Positions 1 through 6,628 of a stretch of DNA of 11,209 nucleotides are shown here, piece by piece. The notes under the pieces are model-generated. The model did not search any database. It saw only the letters and a list, made by a program, of their open reading frames with translations, and was not told where the DNA came from. The stretch lies in NCBI GenBank assembly GCA_023264315.1, contig JALQST010000060.1, forward strand, positions 1-11,209, given 5' to 3'. The position numbers and the translations under genes were made by a program. This stretch comes from Nodosilinea sp. BSH.14 (GTDB taxonomy: Bacteria > Cyanobacteriota > Cyanobacteriia > Phormidesmidales > Phormidesmidaceae). Within the stretch, counting starts at the first letter, position 1. The number at the start of each line of letters is the position of its first letter.

Positions 1-68
1 CGATGACCCTGATTCAGGTGCAACGACTTGATGATGACGGACCGCCCCGCTCGACTCGTCCGTTGTGG
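1..68. other. unassigned edge sequence next to broken xisH
   Basis: None of the three minus-strand frames here continues a recognisable XisH protein. The only structure seen is an imperfect hairpin: ACGGAC at 37-42 pairs with GTCCGT at 58-63. Because the truncated xisH ends at 69, this may be foreign DNA joined to the gene or simply diverged 3' sequence. The window ends before this can be decided. Confidence 0.3.
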
Positions 69-257
69 TTAGCCTGGTTTGACCTCTACAACCAGTCGTC
101 GGCCACTTCGTTCAGCCGCAATTGGGCGTTCAGCACCAAGGTCGGCATAGAGAGTGGTGCTGCGATATTGAATGACGTAGGGATCATCGGTAATTGTCCA
201 GCCATCCCGAATGAGGGCGTTTTTGACGGCATCGTGAATGATGTCTAGCCTGGGCAT
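69..257 (-). pseudogene. xisH: truncated XisH-family protein gene
   Basis: The 62-residue product matches the N-terminal part of the XisH family (fdxN element excision controlling factor; nuclease-like fold). It opens MPRLDIIHDAVKNAL, continues with DGWTIT and YADLGAE, and ends in VVEVK followed by Pro-Gly and a TAA stop. Family members are usually about 135-140 residues, so roughly the C-terminal half is missing and the frame stops just after the conserved EVK motif. The ATG at 255-257 lies 9 nt behind the dnaE-N stop, and a GAGG element overlapping the end of dnaE can serve as ribosome binding site, so the gene may be co-transcribed with dnaE-N. xisH usually pairs with xisI, which is not visible here. 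XisH factors were first described for excision of the fdxN element, but many cyanobacteria carry copies of unknown role. The N-terminal match is clear; calling it a pseudogene is an inference from length. Confidence 0.7.
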
Positions 258-266
258 AATATGGCC

Positions 267-2867
267 TCAAGCGCACCGCAAAACCTTGGGCCAGGGGGCT
301 TCAACCTGCTTCAGGTCTAGCCCACGCTGAAAGATTTCGTCGATGGGCAGCATTTCTCCGGTGGTGGTCATAAATCGGTGGTCGGCGGTGGCGCGGAGGG
401 TAGTGCCGTCGTCGAGGTGGTATTCAAACACCTCTTGCTGGCCGCGATGGTGCCATTGGGCGATGGGTTGGGTGTAGACAAAGCCGTACTCATCCACGCT
501 GAAAACCTGGCAGGGGATGCATTTCTCCACAATTTCGCCGATGGTGAGGGGGCCGTATTCCAGCGTCAGCAGTTCGGTGTCGGCGCTGAGGCAGTATTCG
601 GCGAACTTCACCATTTGATCCCAAAGTTCTTCGGCCACCTTTTTGGCCACGCCGCGTTCCACCGCACCGCCGACGAAATTTTCCTGGTGCTTGAGCATTT
701 CCGACATTTTCTTTTTACCCATCGCCCGCCGCAGCAGGTCGGCTTGGCCGAGGGAGTAGCCGCCCATGTCCTGGGCAATTTTCATGATCTGCTCTTGGTA
801 GACCATGATGCCGTAGGTTTCGCTGAGGATGGGCTTAAGAATTTCGTCGGCGAAATCGATTTTTTCGCGCCCGTGTTTGCGGTCGATGAATTTGGGAATT
901 AGGCCCGCATCCAGTGGCCCCGGACGGTAGAGGGCGAGTACCGAAGAAATGTCTTCGAGACCGGAGGGTTTCAGATCGCGAACAATCTGGCGCATCCCGG
1001 AAGATTCGAGCTGGAAGACACCGCCGAGGTCGCCTTTTTCTAATAGCTTGAAGGTGGCGGGATCGTCCATTGGCAGATCGTCGGGGTCGATTTTGATGCC
1101 GTGGGTAGATTCGATAAGATCCAGGGTTTTTTGGATCATGGTGAGGTTTCGCAGACCCAAAAAGTCCATTTTTAGGAGGCCCAGGGCTTCTACATCTTCC
1201 ATGTAGTATTGGGTGATCACCTGGCCGTCGTTGTTGCGTTGTAGGGGCACAATTTCGTCGAGGGGATCTTTGGAAATCACCACCCCGGCGGCGTGCATCC
1301 CGAAGGTTTTGTTGGTGCCTTCGATGCGCATGGCCATATCCACCCAGCGGCGGGTTTGGGGATCTTTGTCGTACTTTTCTTTGAACTCCGGGGCGGGGGT
1401 GTCGTCGGAGATCATCACCTTCAGTTTGGCAGGTTTGCCACGGGCGACAGGGATCAGCTTCGCCATCCGGTCGGATTCGGCGTAGGGAATATCCAGCACA
1501 CGGGCCACGTCCTTCAGCACCGCCTTGGAGGTCATGCGGTTGAAGGTGATGATTTGCGCCACGCGGTCTTCGCCGTAGCGACGGGTGACGTATTGGATCA
1601 CTTCCTCGCGGCGGTCGATGCAGAAGTCGGTGTCAATATCCGGCATCGACTTGCGTTCGGGGTTGAGAAAGCGCTCGAACAGCAGGCCGTGGTGGATGGG
1701 GTCGATATTGGTGATGCCCATGGCGTAGGCCACCAGGGAACCCGCCGCCGAACCGCGACCGGGGCCGACGGGGATGTTGTTGTCTCGGGCGAAGCGAATG
1801 TAGTCCCACACCACCAAAAAGTAGGTGGGGAAGCCCATCTGGATCATCATTTCGATTTCGTATTCGAGGCGATCTCGGTAGTCCTGGCTGATCTCGGTGT
1901 AACTCGCCGCCTTCATGCGTTTGACCAGCCCCTCCCGTGCCACATGGCCCATGTAGGCTCCGGCATCGTCGTTAAATTCGGGCGGAATGGGGAAATCGGG
2001 AATGCGGGGCTGGCCGAGGATTCCGGTGTATTCTTCCACCTTGTCGGCCACTTCCAGGGTGTTGGCGATGGCCTCTTCGATCACCTCCGGTTCCAGGTGG
2101 TCGCGAAACAGCAGTCGCATTTCGTCGGCGGATTTCAGATACTCGGTGCCGCTGTAGCGCAGGCGTTTGTCTTCCGTCAGCAGTTTGCCCGTTTGGATGC
2201 AGAGCAGCGCATCGTGGGCCTCCACATCGTTGCAGGAAATGTAGTGAGCATCATTGGTGCAGATGATTTTGATGTCGAGTTCGCGGGCGATGTTGAGGAT
2301 TTCCACGTTCACCACCCGGTCTTCCGGGGAGCCGTGATCCTGGAGTTCTAGGTAGTAATCTTCGCCAAAGAGATCCTTGTACCACTGGGCCACCCGCCGC
2401 GCCACATCGGGCCGCTTCTGCAAAATCGCCTGGGGCACTTCGCCGCCAAGGCAGGCGCTCGTGACAATTAGCCCCTCACGGTACTGCTCTAGCAACTCCT
2501 TATTAATGCAGGGGCGGGAAAAAATCCCCTTGCCCTGCACCCCCTGAAGATGGGAGATGGTCGTGAGTTTGACCAGGTTCTTATAACCCTGGGTGTTCTT
2601 CGCCAAAACCACCTGGTGATAGCGGGGGCGGCGCTGCTGCTGGGTGATGTCGCCGTTGATGATGTACATCTCGTTGCCGATGATCGGCTTCACATCCGAG
2701 CCTTTGCACACCTTAATGAGCTCAATCGCGCCATACATCACCCCGTGGTCGGTGAGGGCGATGGCGGGCATCCCCAATTCCTTGGCCCGTTCCACCAGTT
2801 GCGGCAGTTGGCTGGCCCCGTCGAGCAGGCTGTAGGCGCTGTGGATATGGAGACCGACGAAGGACAT
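267..2867 (-). CDS. dnaE: DNA polymerase III alpha subunit, N-terminal part fused to split intein (DnaE-N)
   Basis: This encodes the N-terminal portion of the replicative DNA polymerase III catalytic subunit. In cyanobacteria it is made as two proteins and joined by protein trans-splicing. The product has 866 residues: about 758 of extein followed by a 108-residue N-intein. A PHP domain starts at once (HIHSAYSLLDG at 7-17, LTDHG soon after). The polymerase core shows PGRGSAAGS and the catalytic pair D410/D412 in PDIDTDF; D568 in KMDFLGLR matches the third catalytic aspartate. The extein ends KFAEY directly before the intein Cys759. The partner gene (Int-C plus DnaE C-terminus) must lie elsewhere in the genome. 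The ATG at 2867 gives the expected PHP start, although no strong Shine-Dalgarno precedes it. A truncated xisH follows after 9 nt. Confidence 0.97.
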   Translation of the reverse strand: MSFVGLHIHSAYSLLDGASQLPQLVERAKELGMPAIALTDHGVMYGAIELIKVCKGSDVKPIIGNEMYIINGDITQQQRRPRYHQVVLAKNTQGYKNLVKLTTISHLQGVQGKGIFSRPCINKELLEQYREGLIVTSACLGGEVPQAILQKRPDVARRVAQWYKDLFGEDYYLELQDHGSPEDRVVNVEILNIARELDIKIICTNDAHYISCNDVEAHDALLCIQTGKLLTEDKRLRYSGTEYLKSADEMRLLFRDHLEPEVIEEAIANTLEVADKVEEYTGILGQPRIPDFPIPPEFNDDAGAYMGHVAREGLVKRMKAASYTEISQDYRDRLEYEIEMMIQMGFPTYFLVVWDYIRFARDNNIPVGPGRGSAAGSLVAYAMGITNIDPIHHGLLFERFLNPERKSMPDIDTDFCIDRREEVIQYVTRRYGEDRVAQIITFNRMTSKAVLKDVARVLDIPYAESDRMAKLIPVARGKPAKLKVMISDDTPAPEFKEKYDKDPQTRRWVDMAMRIEGTNKTFGMHAAGVVISKDPLDEIVPLQRNNDGQVITQYYMEDVEALGLLKMDFLGLRNLTMIQKTLDLIESTHGIKIDPDDLPMDDPATFKLLEKGDLGGVFQLESSGMRQIVRDLKPSGLEDISSVLALYRPGPLDAGLIPKFIDRKHGREKIDFADEILKPILSETYGIMVYQEQIMKIAQDMGGYSLGQADLLRRAMGKKKMSEMLKHQENFVGGAVERGVAKKVAEELWDQMVKFAEYCLSADTELLTLEYGPLTIGEIVEKCIPCQVFSVDEYGFVYTQPIAQWHHRGQQEVFEYHLDDGTTLRATADHRFMTTTGEMLPIDEIFQRGLDLKQVEAPWPKVLRCA
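270..593 (-). other. DnaE split intein, N-terminal fragment (Int-N)
   Basis: This segment encodes residues 759-866 of the dnaE product and catalyses trans-splicing with a separately made Int-C. Block A begins with the nucleophilic Cys (CLSADTELLTLEYG). Block B carries the TxxH motif (RATADHRF, intein residues T69 and H72). The fragment ends soon after the MLPIDEIF block, as expected for a naturally split intein. At 108 residues it is slightly longer than the 102-residue Npu Int-N, with a divergent tail ending in Cys-Ala. Two extra cysteines lie in KCIPC near intein residues 25 and 28. The splice junction falls between Tyr758 and Cys759. Confidence 0.95.
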
Positions 2868-2885
2868 GGCAGGATACTTTTAATT

Positions 2886-2899
2886 AGTACTATTTTACT
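2886..2899. promoter_or_regulatory. LexA-box-like operator candidate at dnaE
   Basis: On the plus strand AGTACTATTTTACT fits the cyanobacterial/Gram-positive LexA consensus RGTACNNNDGTWCB at all fixed positions but one (G to T). It covers the putative dnaE -10, where a repressor could block transcription. A close relative of this sequence is found at 6129-6142. Binding is inferred, not shown. Confidence 0.3.
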
Positions 2900-2920
2900 G
2901 TTTTGGCGCTTAGATTTCTA
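2892..2920 (-). promoter_or_regulatory. putative dnaE promoter
   Basis: Read on the minus strand, TAGAAA (2915-2920) stands 17 nt before TAAAAT (2892-2897), matching the -35 and -10 consensus at 4 of 6 and 5 of 6 positions. The -10 lies 24 nt upstream of the dnaE ATG. It overlaps the LexA-like sequence at 2886-2899. Confidence 0.4.
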
Positions 2921-3006
2921 GGTCTGAGCCGTCCTAAGATCGCCGCACTGCCCCTAAGGGTAGCGGATTTACAGGGCTACATCTAGCGAGTACGCAATAA
3001 CTAAAG

Positions 3007-3040
3007 AATCCCAAAACCCTAGATACAGTGTTTCGGGATT
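3007..3040. repeat. imperfect inverted repeat between hpxO and dnaE
   Basis: AATCCC plus AAAC (3007-3012, 3014-3017) pairs with GTTT plus GGGATT (3030-3033, 3035-3040), leaving one A/C mismatch and a 12-nt loop. It sits downstream of the hpxO terminator and upstream of dnaE. It may be a second weak transcript end or a remnant repeat. The rest of 2921-3089 shows no gene or clear signal. Confidence 0.4.
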
Positions 3041-3089
3041 TTGCGGGCTTTCCCCCAGGGGCGTCTGCCGAAAAGAGGGGATGCAGCCG

Positions 3090-3126
3090 AAAAAGCTCTC
3101 CTCCCCAGACCAGCGGAGAGGAGAGC
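3090..3126 (-). terminator. intrinsic terminator downstream of hpxO
   Basis: A 9-bp perfect stem (GCTCTCCTC at 3095-3103 with GAGGAGAGC at 3118-3126) encloses a 14-nt loop. On the minus strand it is followed at once by five T residues (plus-strand A at 3090-3094). It lies 84 nt past the hpxO stop, in the right orientation to end that transcript before dnaE. Confidence 0.7.
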
Positions 3127-3210
3127 AGAAGTGGGGTGGGGCTCGATTCAGGACAGATCTTGCCCCCAGGTCATCCCTGGAGAATCCCAAGCGGCTGAAC
3201 CAGATACCTC

Positions 3211-4374
3211 CTAGCCCAGCGGCCCCGTGAGGATCACCTTGGCCAGGGCGCTGATGACGGATTCCGGTGGCTCCTGTTTGAGGTCGCGGTACCACTGCTG
3301 GGTAGCGGAGGGATCGTGGCCGTAGATGACGCTGCTGCGCTTGCGGGCCTTCAGCACCAGTTCGGCGGTGCGGTTTTTGCGGGCCTTTTCGTAGCGGTTG
3401 AGGGCGTCGGGCACGCTGATGTTGGTGGTCACGAGGTAGCGGGTCAGCACCTCGGCCCCTTCGATGGCTTGGCAACCGCCCTGGCCCAGGGTGGGGGTGG
3501 TGGCGTGGGCGGAATCCCCCAACAGGGCAATGCGTCCGCGCACGAGGCGTTCTAGGGGATCAATATCGCCAATTTCAAGGCGGTTGGTGCTGTGGGGGTC
3601 GATGGCCTCGATCAGGTGCTGCACGGCGGTGGGCCAGCCTTGGAAAATTTCCGCCAGTTCGTCGCGGCGGTGGGCCGGGTCTACCTGGGTGCCCTCCATC
3701 ATGGGCGCACCAAAGAAGAAGTAGAAGCGGTCGCCGCCCACGGGCATCATGGAGGCCCGCTTGCTTTCACCCACGTAGATTACCCAGCGATCCTTGGCGC
3801 AGAGGGCCGCTTCGGCGGGTACCAACCCGTTCCAGTTCACATAGCGGGCATAGCGACGGGACACCGCTCGCCCCAGCACGTAGGCCCGCACGGCGGAATG
3901 GACGCCATCGGCCCCAATCACCAAATCTCCAGTGGCGCGGTGGCCGTTTTCAAAAATGGCGGTGGCGGATTGGTCATCCTGCTCCACCGCCACGCAGGGC
4001 ATCCCCAGATGGACATTCTCGGGGCCAAATTCCTCTAGCAGCATGGATTGCAGATCGGCCCGGGCGACGGGGTAGGGGCGCTGTCCCACCTGCTCAAACA
4101 GGGGATGAAGATCGACGTAGCTCAGTTGTTCGTCGGTGTGGCTGCGGTATTCCATGGCGTTCATTTCGCCGCCAATGGCCGCCAGCTTTTCCCCCAGCCC
4201 CAGACGGTTCAGCACCTTCACTCCGTTTGACCAGAGGGAAATGCCCGCCCCCGCCGGACGCAGTTCCGTCACCCGGTCATAAACCTCGACTTGGTAGCCC
4301 GCCTGCTTCATGGCGATTCCCGTGGTTAATCCGCCGATTCCGGCCCCCACAATCACCACTTTCAACTTGTACAT
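3211..4374 (-). CDS. hpxO: FAD-dependent urate hydroxylase-like monooxygenase
   Basis: The 387-residue product belongs to the group A flavin monooxygenases and closely resembles HpxO (384 residues), which hydroxylates urate to 5-hydroxyisourate with NADH and O2 in purine breakdown. Visible motifs are the Rossmann GAGIGG (10-15), the DG motif GADGVHSAVR (154-163), and the FAD-binding GDSAHATTP followed by GQGG (286-300). The HpxO-like core includes YVNWNGL (178-184), SKRASMMPV with Arg206 at the position of the urate-contacting arginine, RFYFFF (216-221), LVLKARKR (339-346) and the closing ILTGPLG. The ATG at 4374 is preceded by AGGAG at an 8-nt spacing, which supports this start. No other purine genes lie nearby, so the gene appears to stand alone, with its own terminator. 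Related aromatic hydroxylases or zeaxanthin epoxidases share the fold but fit the specific motifs less well. Confidence 0.85.
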   Translation of the reverse strand: MYKLKVVIVGAGIGGLTTGIAMKQAGYQVEVYDRVTELRPAGAGISLWSNGVKVLNRLGLGEKLAAIGGEMNAMEYRSHTDEQLSYVDLHPLFEQVGQRPYPVARADLQSMLLEEFGPENVHLGMPCVAVEQDDQSATAIFENGHRATGDLVIGADGVHSAVRAYVLGRAVSRRYARYVNWNGLVPAEAALCAKDRWVIYVGESKRASMMPVGGDRFYFFFGAPMMEGTQVDPAHRRDELAEIFQGWPTAVQHLIEAIDPHSTNRLEIGDIDPLERLVRGRIALLGDSAHATTPTLGQGGCQAIEGAEVLTRYLVTTNISVPDALNRYEKARKNRTAELVLKARKRSSVIYGHDPSATQQWYRDLKQEPPESVISALAKVILTGPLG

Positions 4375-4642
4375 CTGAGACTCTCCTAACCGTAATAGGT
4401 CCTCGTCAAGGAATGCTCTGGCGCTGTTTTAGCCTGCCAAATCCATTGTATACATTCAAGGATAAGACCTCATTACCAGGATTTCCCGCCCTAGACCATC
4501 GCCTATGGGGGGCCGTCATGGTCATCACGGGCACTGTCTGGTGGGTAAGATCGTGGGCAGGAAGTCGGCAGGAAGTCGGCCAGCAGACCGATGGTCGTTG
4601 GAACGCGACCACCGAGCCCAGAATGCTGATGTGTTTGAGGGC
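4375..4642. other. gene-free stretch between hpxO and pxcA
   Basis: No convincing coding frame is seen here. It holds the hpxO ribosome binding site (4383-4387), the palindrome TGTATACA (4447-4454), a tandem 11-bp repeat (4556-4577), and a small inverted repeat (TGGTCG 4592-4597 with CGACCA 4606-4611). The last lies 31 nt past the pxcA stop but lacks a T-run. The hpxO promoter must lie here; a -10-like TATACA overlaps the palindrome but no good -35 was found. Confidence 0.4.
4556..4577. repeat. tandem 11-bp direct repeat
   Basis: GGCAGGAAGTC occurs twice in perfect tandem (4556-4566, 4567-4577), followed by GGC, the start of a third unit. It lies in non-coding DNA between pxcA and hpxO. The likely origin is slippage; no function is suggested. 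Confidence 0.85.
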
Positions 4643-5992
4643 CTACTCATTCATATTCTTGTAGGTGGCCACGGCTGAGGGCGAAATACGGTTGAGATAA
4701 CGGAAAATCCAGTACTTAAAGACCGTATCTAGAATCACTGGAAACGTAGCAATAAAGAGGAAGATGAATTCTCGGTTGGCTGGAAATCCTAGATGGCGAG
4801 AGAGCCCCTCTAGCAAGACTTCCCAGCCGTGGGGCGAGTGGAAACCGACGAAGATGTCCGTGAACAAAATGATGATGAAGGCCTTGGCACTGTCGCTGAG
4901 GCCATAGACAATTTCATCCATAAAGGATTTCAGATTGGCTACGTCCTGTTTACGGGTAATCAACAACAAGGCAAAGGCTACTGCCGCCGCAATGTCGGCA
5001 AAAATATTCTTGATCGCGTCGGCACTGCGTTGGCGATATTCCTCTTCAATTTCCGTGGCTTTTTCCCGCACTTGGCGTTCAATGTTGAGTTCCGAAAGGG
5101 GCGGAGCCTTGCCGATGAGGACTTCAAACCGCAGCCGTTCCTCAAAGCGTTGCAGTTCGCCGAGGGCCTCTTCCTCCATTTCAATGTTGAGAAACACATC
5201 GGCCTGCCGATCCTGGCGAAAATGATCCACCACCGGCCCGACGATGAAGTTTTTCGTGAACTGCTGGGTCAACAGGGGCACAATCACCAGCAGCAGCAGA
5301 AAGCGGATGGCAGCGGTGGTTCGGCCCTTGGAGGTACGAAATTCCTGCACCACCTCCTCTTCGGCGTTGGGGTCGAGATCCTGCCGAATCCGATCCACCG
5401 TGCGCAAGATGGATCGGGGCAGCACGTTCACCCGCGTCGAGAGTCCTTCTCGGTTATCCTTGGGGTCATCAGCGCCGTTGGCTTGCCCACGCGACTGATC
5501 CGCCTTGGCCCGCAACACCTGGGTAGCCTGGGCAGGAGCAAGGCTGCCGTTGGTACCCTCGCTGAGGGTAATCACTCGCTCGGGGGGTGTTTCTAGGACG
5601 GCGTAGCGGGCTAGCACTTCATCAATCAGGCGCAACTTGCGAAATAGGATGGCCTGCCGATCCACCACATTCACCGACAGCTCGTCTGCCTCGGTGGCGG
5701 ATACATCCACCTCCATCACACGGGGATCGGACACCCGAATCACCGTGCGGCTGGCACGAAACTCCGCCATGCGCACCTTAATTAAATTGAGATATTTCTT
5801 CAGCTCGGCCTGAAAGTACTCCATGGCGCTGTCGCCATAGGTGCCGTAGCGGGCGGCAATGGGGTTACCGCCAAAGTATTCCCGCTCCATGGCCTCAATC
5901 ATCTGTGCCGCTTCGTAGGCCTGGTTGAGGGCTCGCTCTGGGGTGCGAAAAAACCACTGCTGGGCGTTGCGAAAAAAACCTGGGGTCTGCAT
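4643..5992 (-). CDS. pxcA: proton extrusion protein PxcA (CemA family)
   Basis: PxcA is a membrane protein needed for light-driven proton extrusion and pH homeostasis in cyanobacteria, and is homologous to chloroplast CemA/Ycf10. The 449-residue length matches cyanobacterial PxcA (about 440). Residues 1-220 form the soluble cyanobacterial N-terminal region with a polar linker near 160-190. The CemA domain fills the C-terminal half, with hydrophobic segments at about 229-245, 331-346, 370-384 and 409-428. Between the first two lies a charged coiled-coil-like stretch (about 270-325). Diagnostic motifs are HSPHGWE (385-391) and the end RYLNRISPSAVATYKNMNE. The ATG at 5992 begins the usual N-terminus but has no clear Shine-Dalgarno. 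The gene is divergent from the decayed gene at 6161. Confidence 0.95.
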   Translation of the reverse strand: MQTPGFFRNAQQWFFRTPERALNQAYEAAQMIEAMEREYFGGNPIAARYGTYGDSAMEYFQAELKKYLNLIKVRMAEFRASRTVIRVSDPRVMEVDVSATEADELSVNVVDRQAILFRKLRLIDEVLARYAVLETPPERVITLSEGTNGSLAPAQATQVLRAKADQSRGQANGADDPKDNREGLSTRVNVLPRSILRTVDRIRQDLDPNAEEEVVQEFRTSKGRTTAAIRFLLLLVIVPLLTQQFTKNFIVGPVVDHFRQDRQADVFLNIEMEEEALGELQRFEERLRFEVLIGKAPPLSELNIERQVREKATEIEEEYRQRSADAIKNIFADIAAAVAFALLLITRKQDVANLKSFMDEIVYGLSDSAKAFIIILFTDIFVGFHSPHGWEVLLEGLSRHLGFPANREFIFLFIATFPVILDTVFKYWIFRYLNRISPSAVATYKNMNE

Positions 5993-6045
5993 CAGCGGGC
6001 ACAGGGAAGAGAACTGAGGATCCGGAGCGAATGCTCAATCACAGG

Positions 6046-6051
6046 ATAATA
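6046..6051 (-). promoter_or_regulatory. candidate -10 element for pxcA
   Basis: TATTAT on the minus strand, 53 nt upstream of the pxcA ATG, fits a -10 hexamer and directly follows a TG dinucleotide. No good -35 is seen at 16-18 nt, so the call is weak. Confidence 0.25.
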
Positions 6052-6115
6052 CACCGTCTCTAATGCGCCTGAATGTGCCCATCTATCCCCTCGGGATGCC
6101 CCCAAGAGGCTATTT

Positions 6116-6143
6116 TGCTATACTGAATAGTACTTAAATACTA
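6116..6143 (+). promoter_or_regulatory. extended -10 promoter with LexA-like box ahead of 6161 gene
   Basis: TGCTATACT (6116-6124) is an extended -10 element. A few bases downstream, where transcription would start, is the near-palindrome TAGTACTTAAATACTA (6128-6143). Its core, AGTACTTAAATACT, matches the LexA consensus RGTACNNNDGTWCB at all but one fixed position (G to A). A Shine-Dalgarno-like GGGGAG (6150-6155) precedes the ATG at 6161. The control region thus looks intact although the gene behind it is broken. A LexA role is inferred. Confidence 0.4.
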
Positions 6144-6160
6144 TATCTTGGGGAGCAGCT

Positions 6161-6554
6161 ATGGTGTGGGTGAGGTGGCGGCATGTGGGCCGATGGATCT
6201 TGGTGTTAGGCATACTGGGTGGGTCTGGGTGTCGGTTGGCGCGGGAGGAGCCGCCACCGCGCACCTTTAATGTCTACCAAAACTGGGTCTTAGGGCCAGG
6301 GGACAATCTGGCGGGCTATAGGGTACACAGTGGCCTAGGGGAGTGGCCATTGATCTAGAGGGGGCCGCCTATACATGCCCTTCAATAGCCAGGTGCAGCG
6401 GGCGGCAGGCCATGGAGACCGGTACCTAGTGGTATCTAGCCCAGATGTGCCAGCCTATCTTTTTCGGCTGTGCGGCGTCACCCAGGGGCGCACAGGCCAT
6501 CACCGCACCGGGGAGGTCATTGGCCGAGGATGTCAAGGCCCAATTCCTCCATGA
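6161..6554 (+). pseudogene. decayed secreted/lipoprotein-like conserved gene
   Basis: The first frame (6161-6358, 65 codons) gives a signal peptide with a hydrophobic core (about residues 12-22), a Cys24 in GGSGC that could be a poor lipobox, and then VYQNWVLGPGDNLAGY. After the stop, protein-like sequence goes on in the second frame from about 6346 (AIDLEGAAY). It then moves to the third frame from about 6372 to a stop at 6552-6554 (YMPFNSQVQ, YLVVSSPDVPAYLFRLCGV, GEVIGRG). The pieces read as one envelope-type protein broken by at least two frameshifts, both near G-runs. No C-terminal continuation is seen between 6555 and hetR. The family resembles unnamed cyanobacterial exported proteins; I cannot give it a function. 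Sequencing indels in the G-runs are an alternative to true decay. Confidence 0.6.
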
Positions 6555-6568
6555 ACCATGAACCGTTG

Positions 6569-6590
6569 GCGCGGCTATGCGTTGCCGCGC
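6569..6590 (-). terminator. GC-rich hairpin downstream of hetR
   Basis: GCGCGGC (6569-6575) pairs with GCCGCGC (6584-6590) over an 8-nt loop, 38 nt beyond the hetR stop. There is no T-run on the minus strand, so it is not a canonical intrinsic terminator. It may still mark or protect the hetR transcript end. Confidence 0.35.
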
Positions 6591-6628
6591 TCTGCTGCAA
6601 TCAGCGCTCCCCTGTCGGCGAGGATCCG

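Noticed and set aside
1293..2351. Long plus-strand open frame (352 codons) opposite dnaE
   Set aside because: It lies wholly inside the conserved dnaE coding sequence, its product is rich in His/Gly/Val as expected of an antisense shadow in GC-rich DNA, and it matches no family.
2969..3475. Minus-strand frame of 168 codons overlapping the hpxO 3' end
   Set aside because: The overlap with hpxO is in another frame, the sequence is Arg/Pro/Gln-rich shadow-like, and the terminator at 3090-3126 lies inside it.
4406..4612. 68-codon minus-strand frame between pxcA and hpxO
   Set aside because: No ribosome binding site or recognisable motif is present, and it runs through the tandem 11-bp repeat.
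6021..6026. Exact TCCGGA 28 nt upstream of pxcA
   Set aside because: It is too close to the start to sit at a -35 position, and pxcA has no known link to HetR-dependent control.
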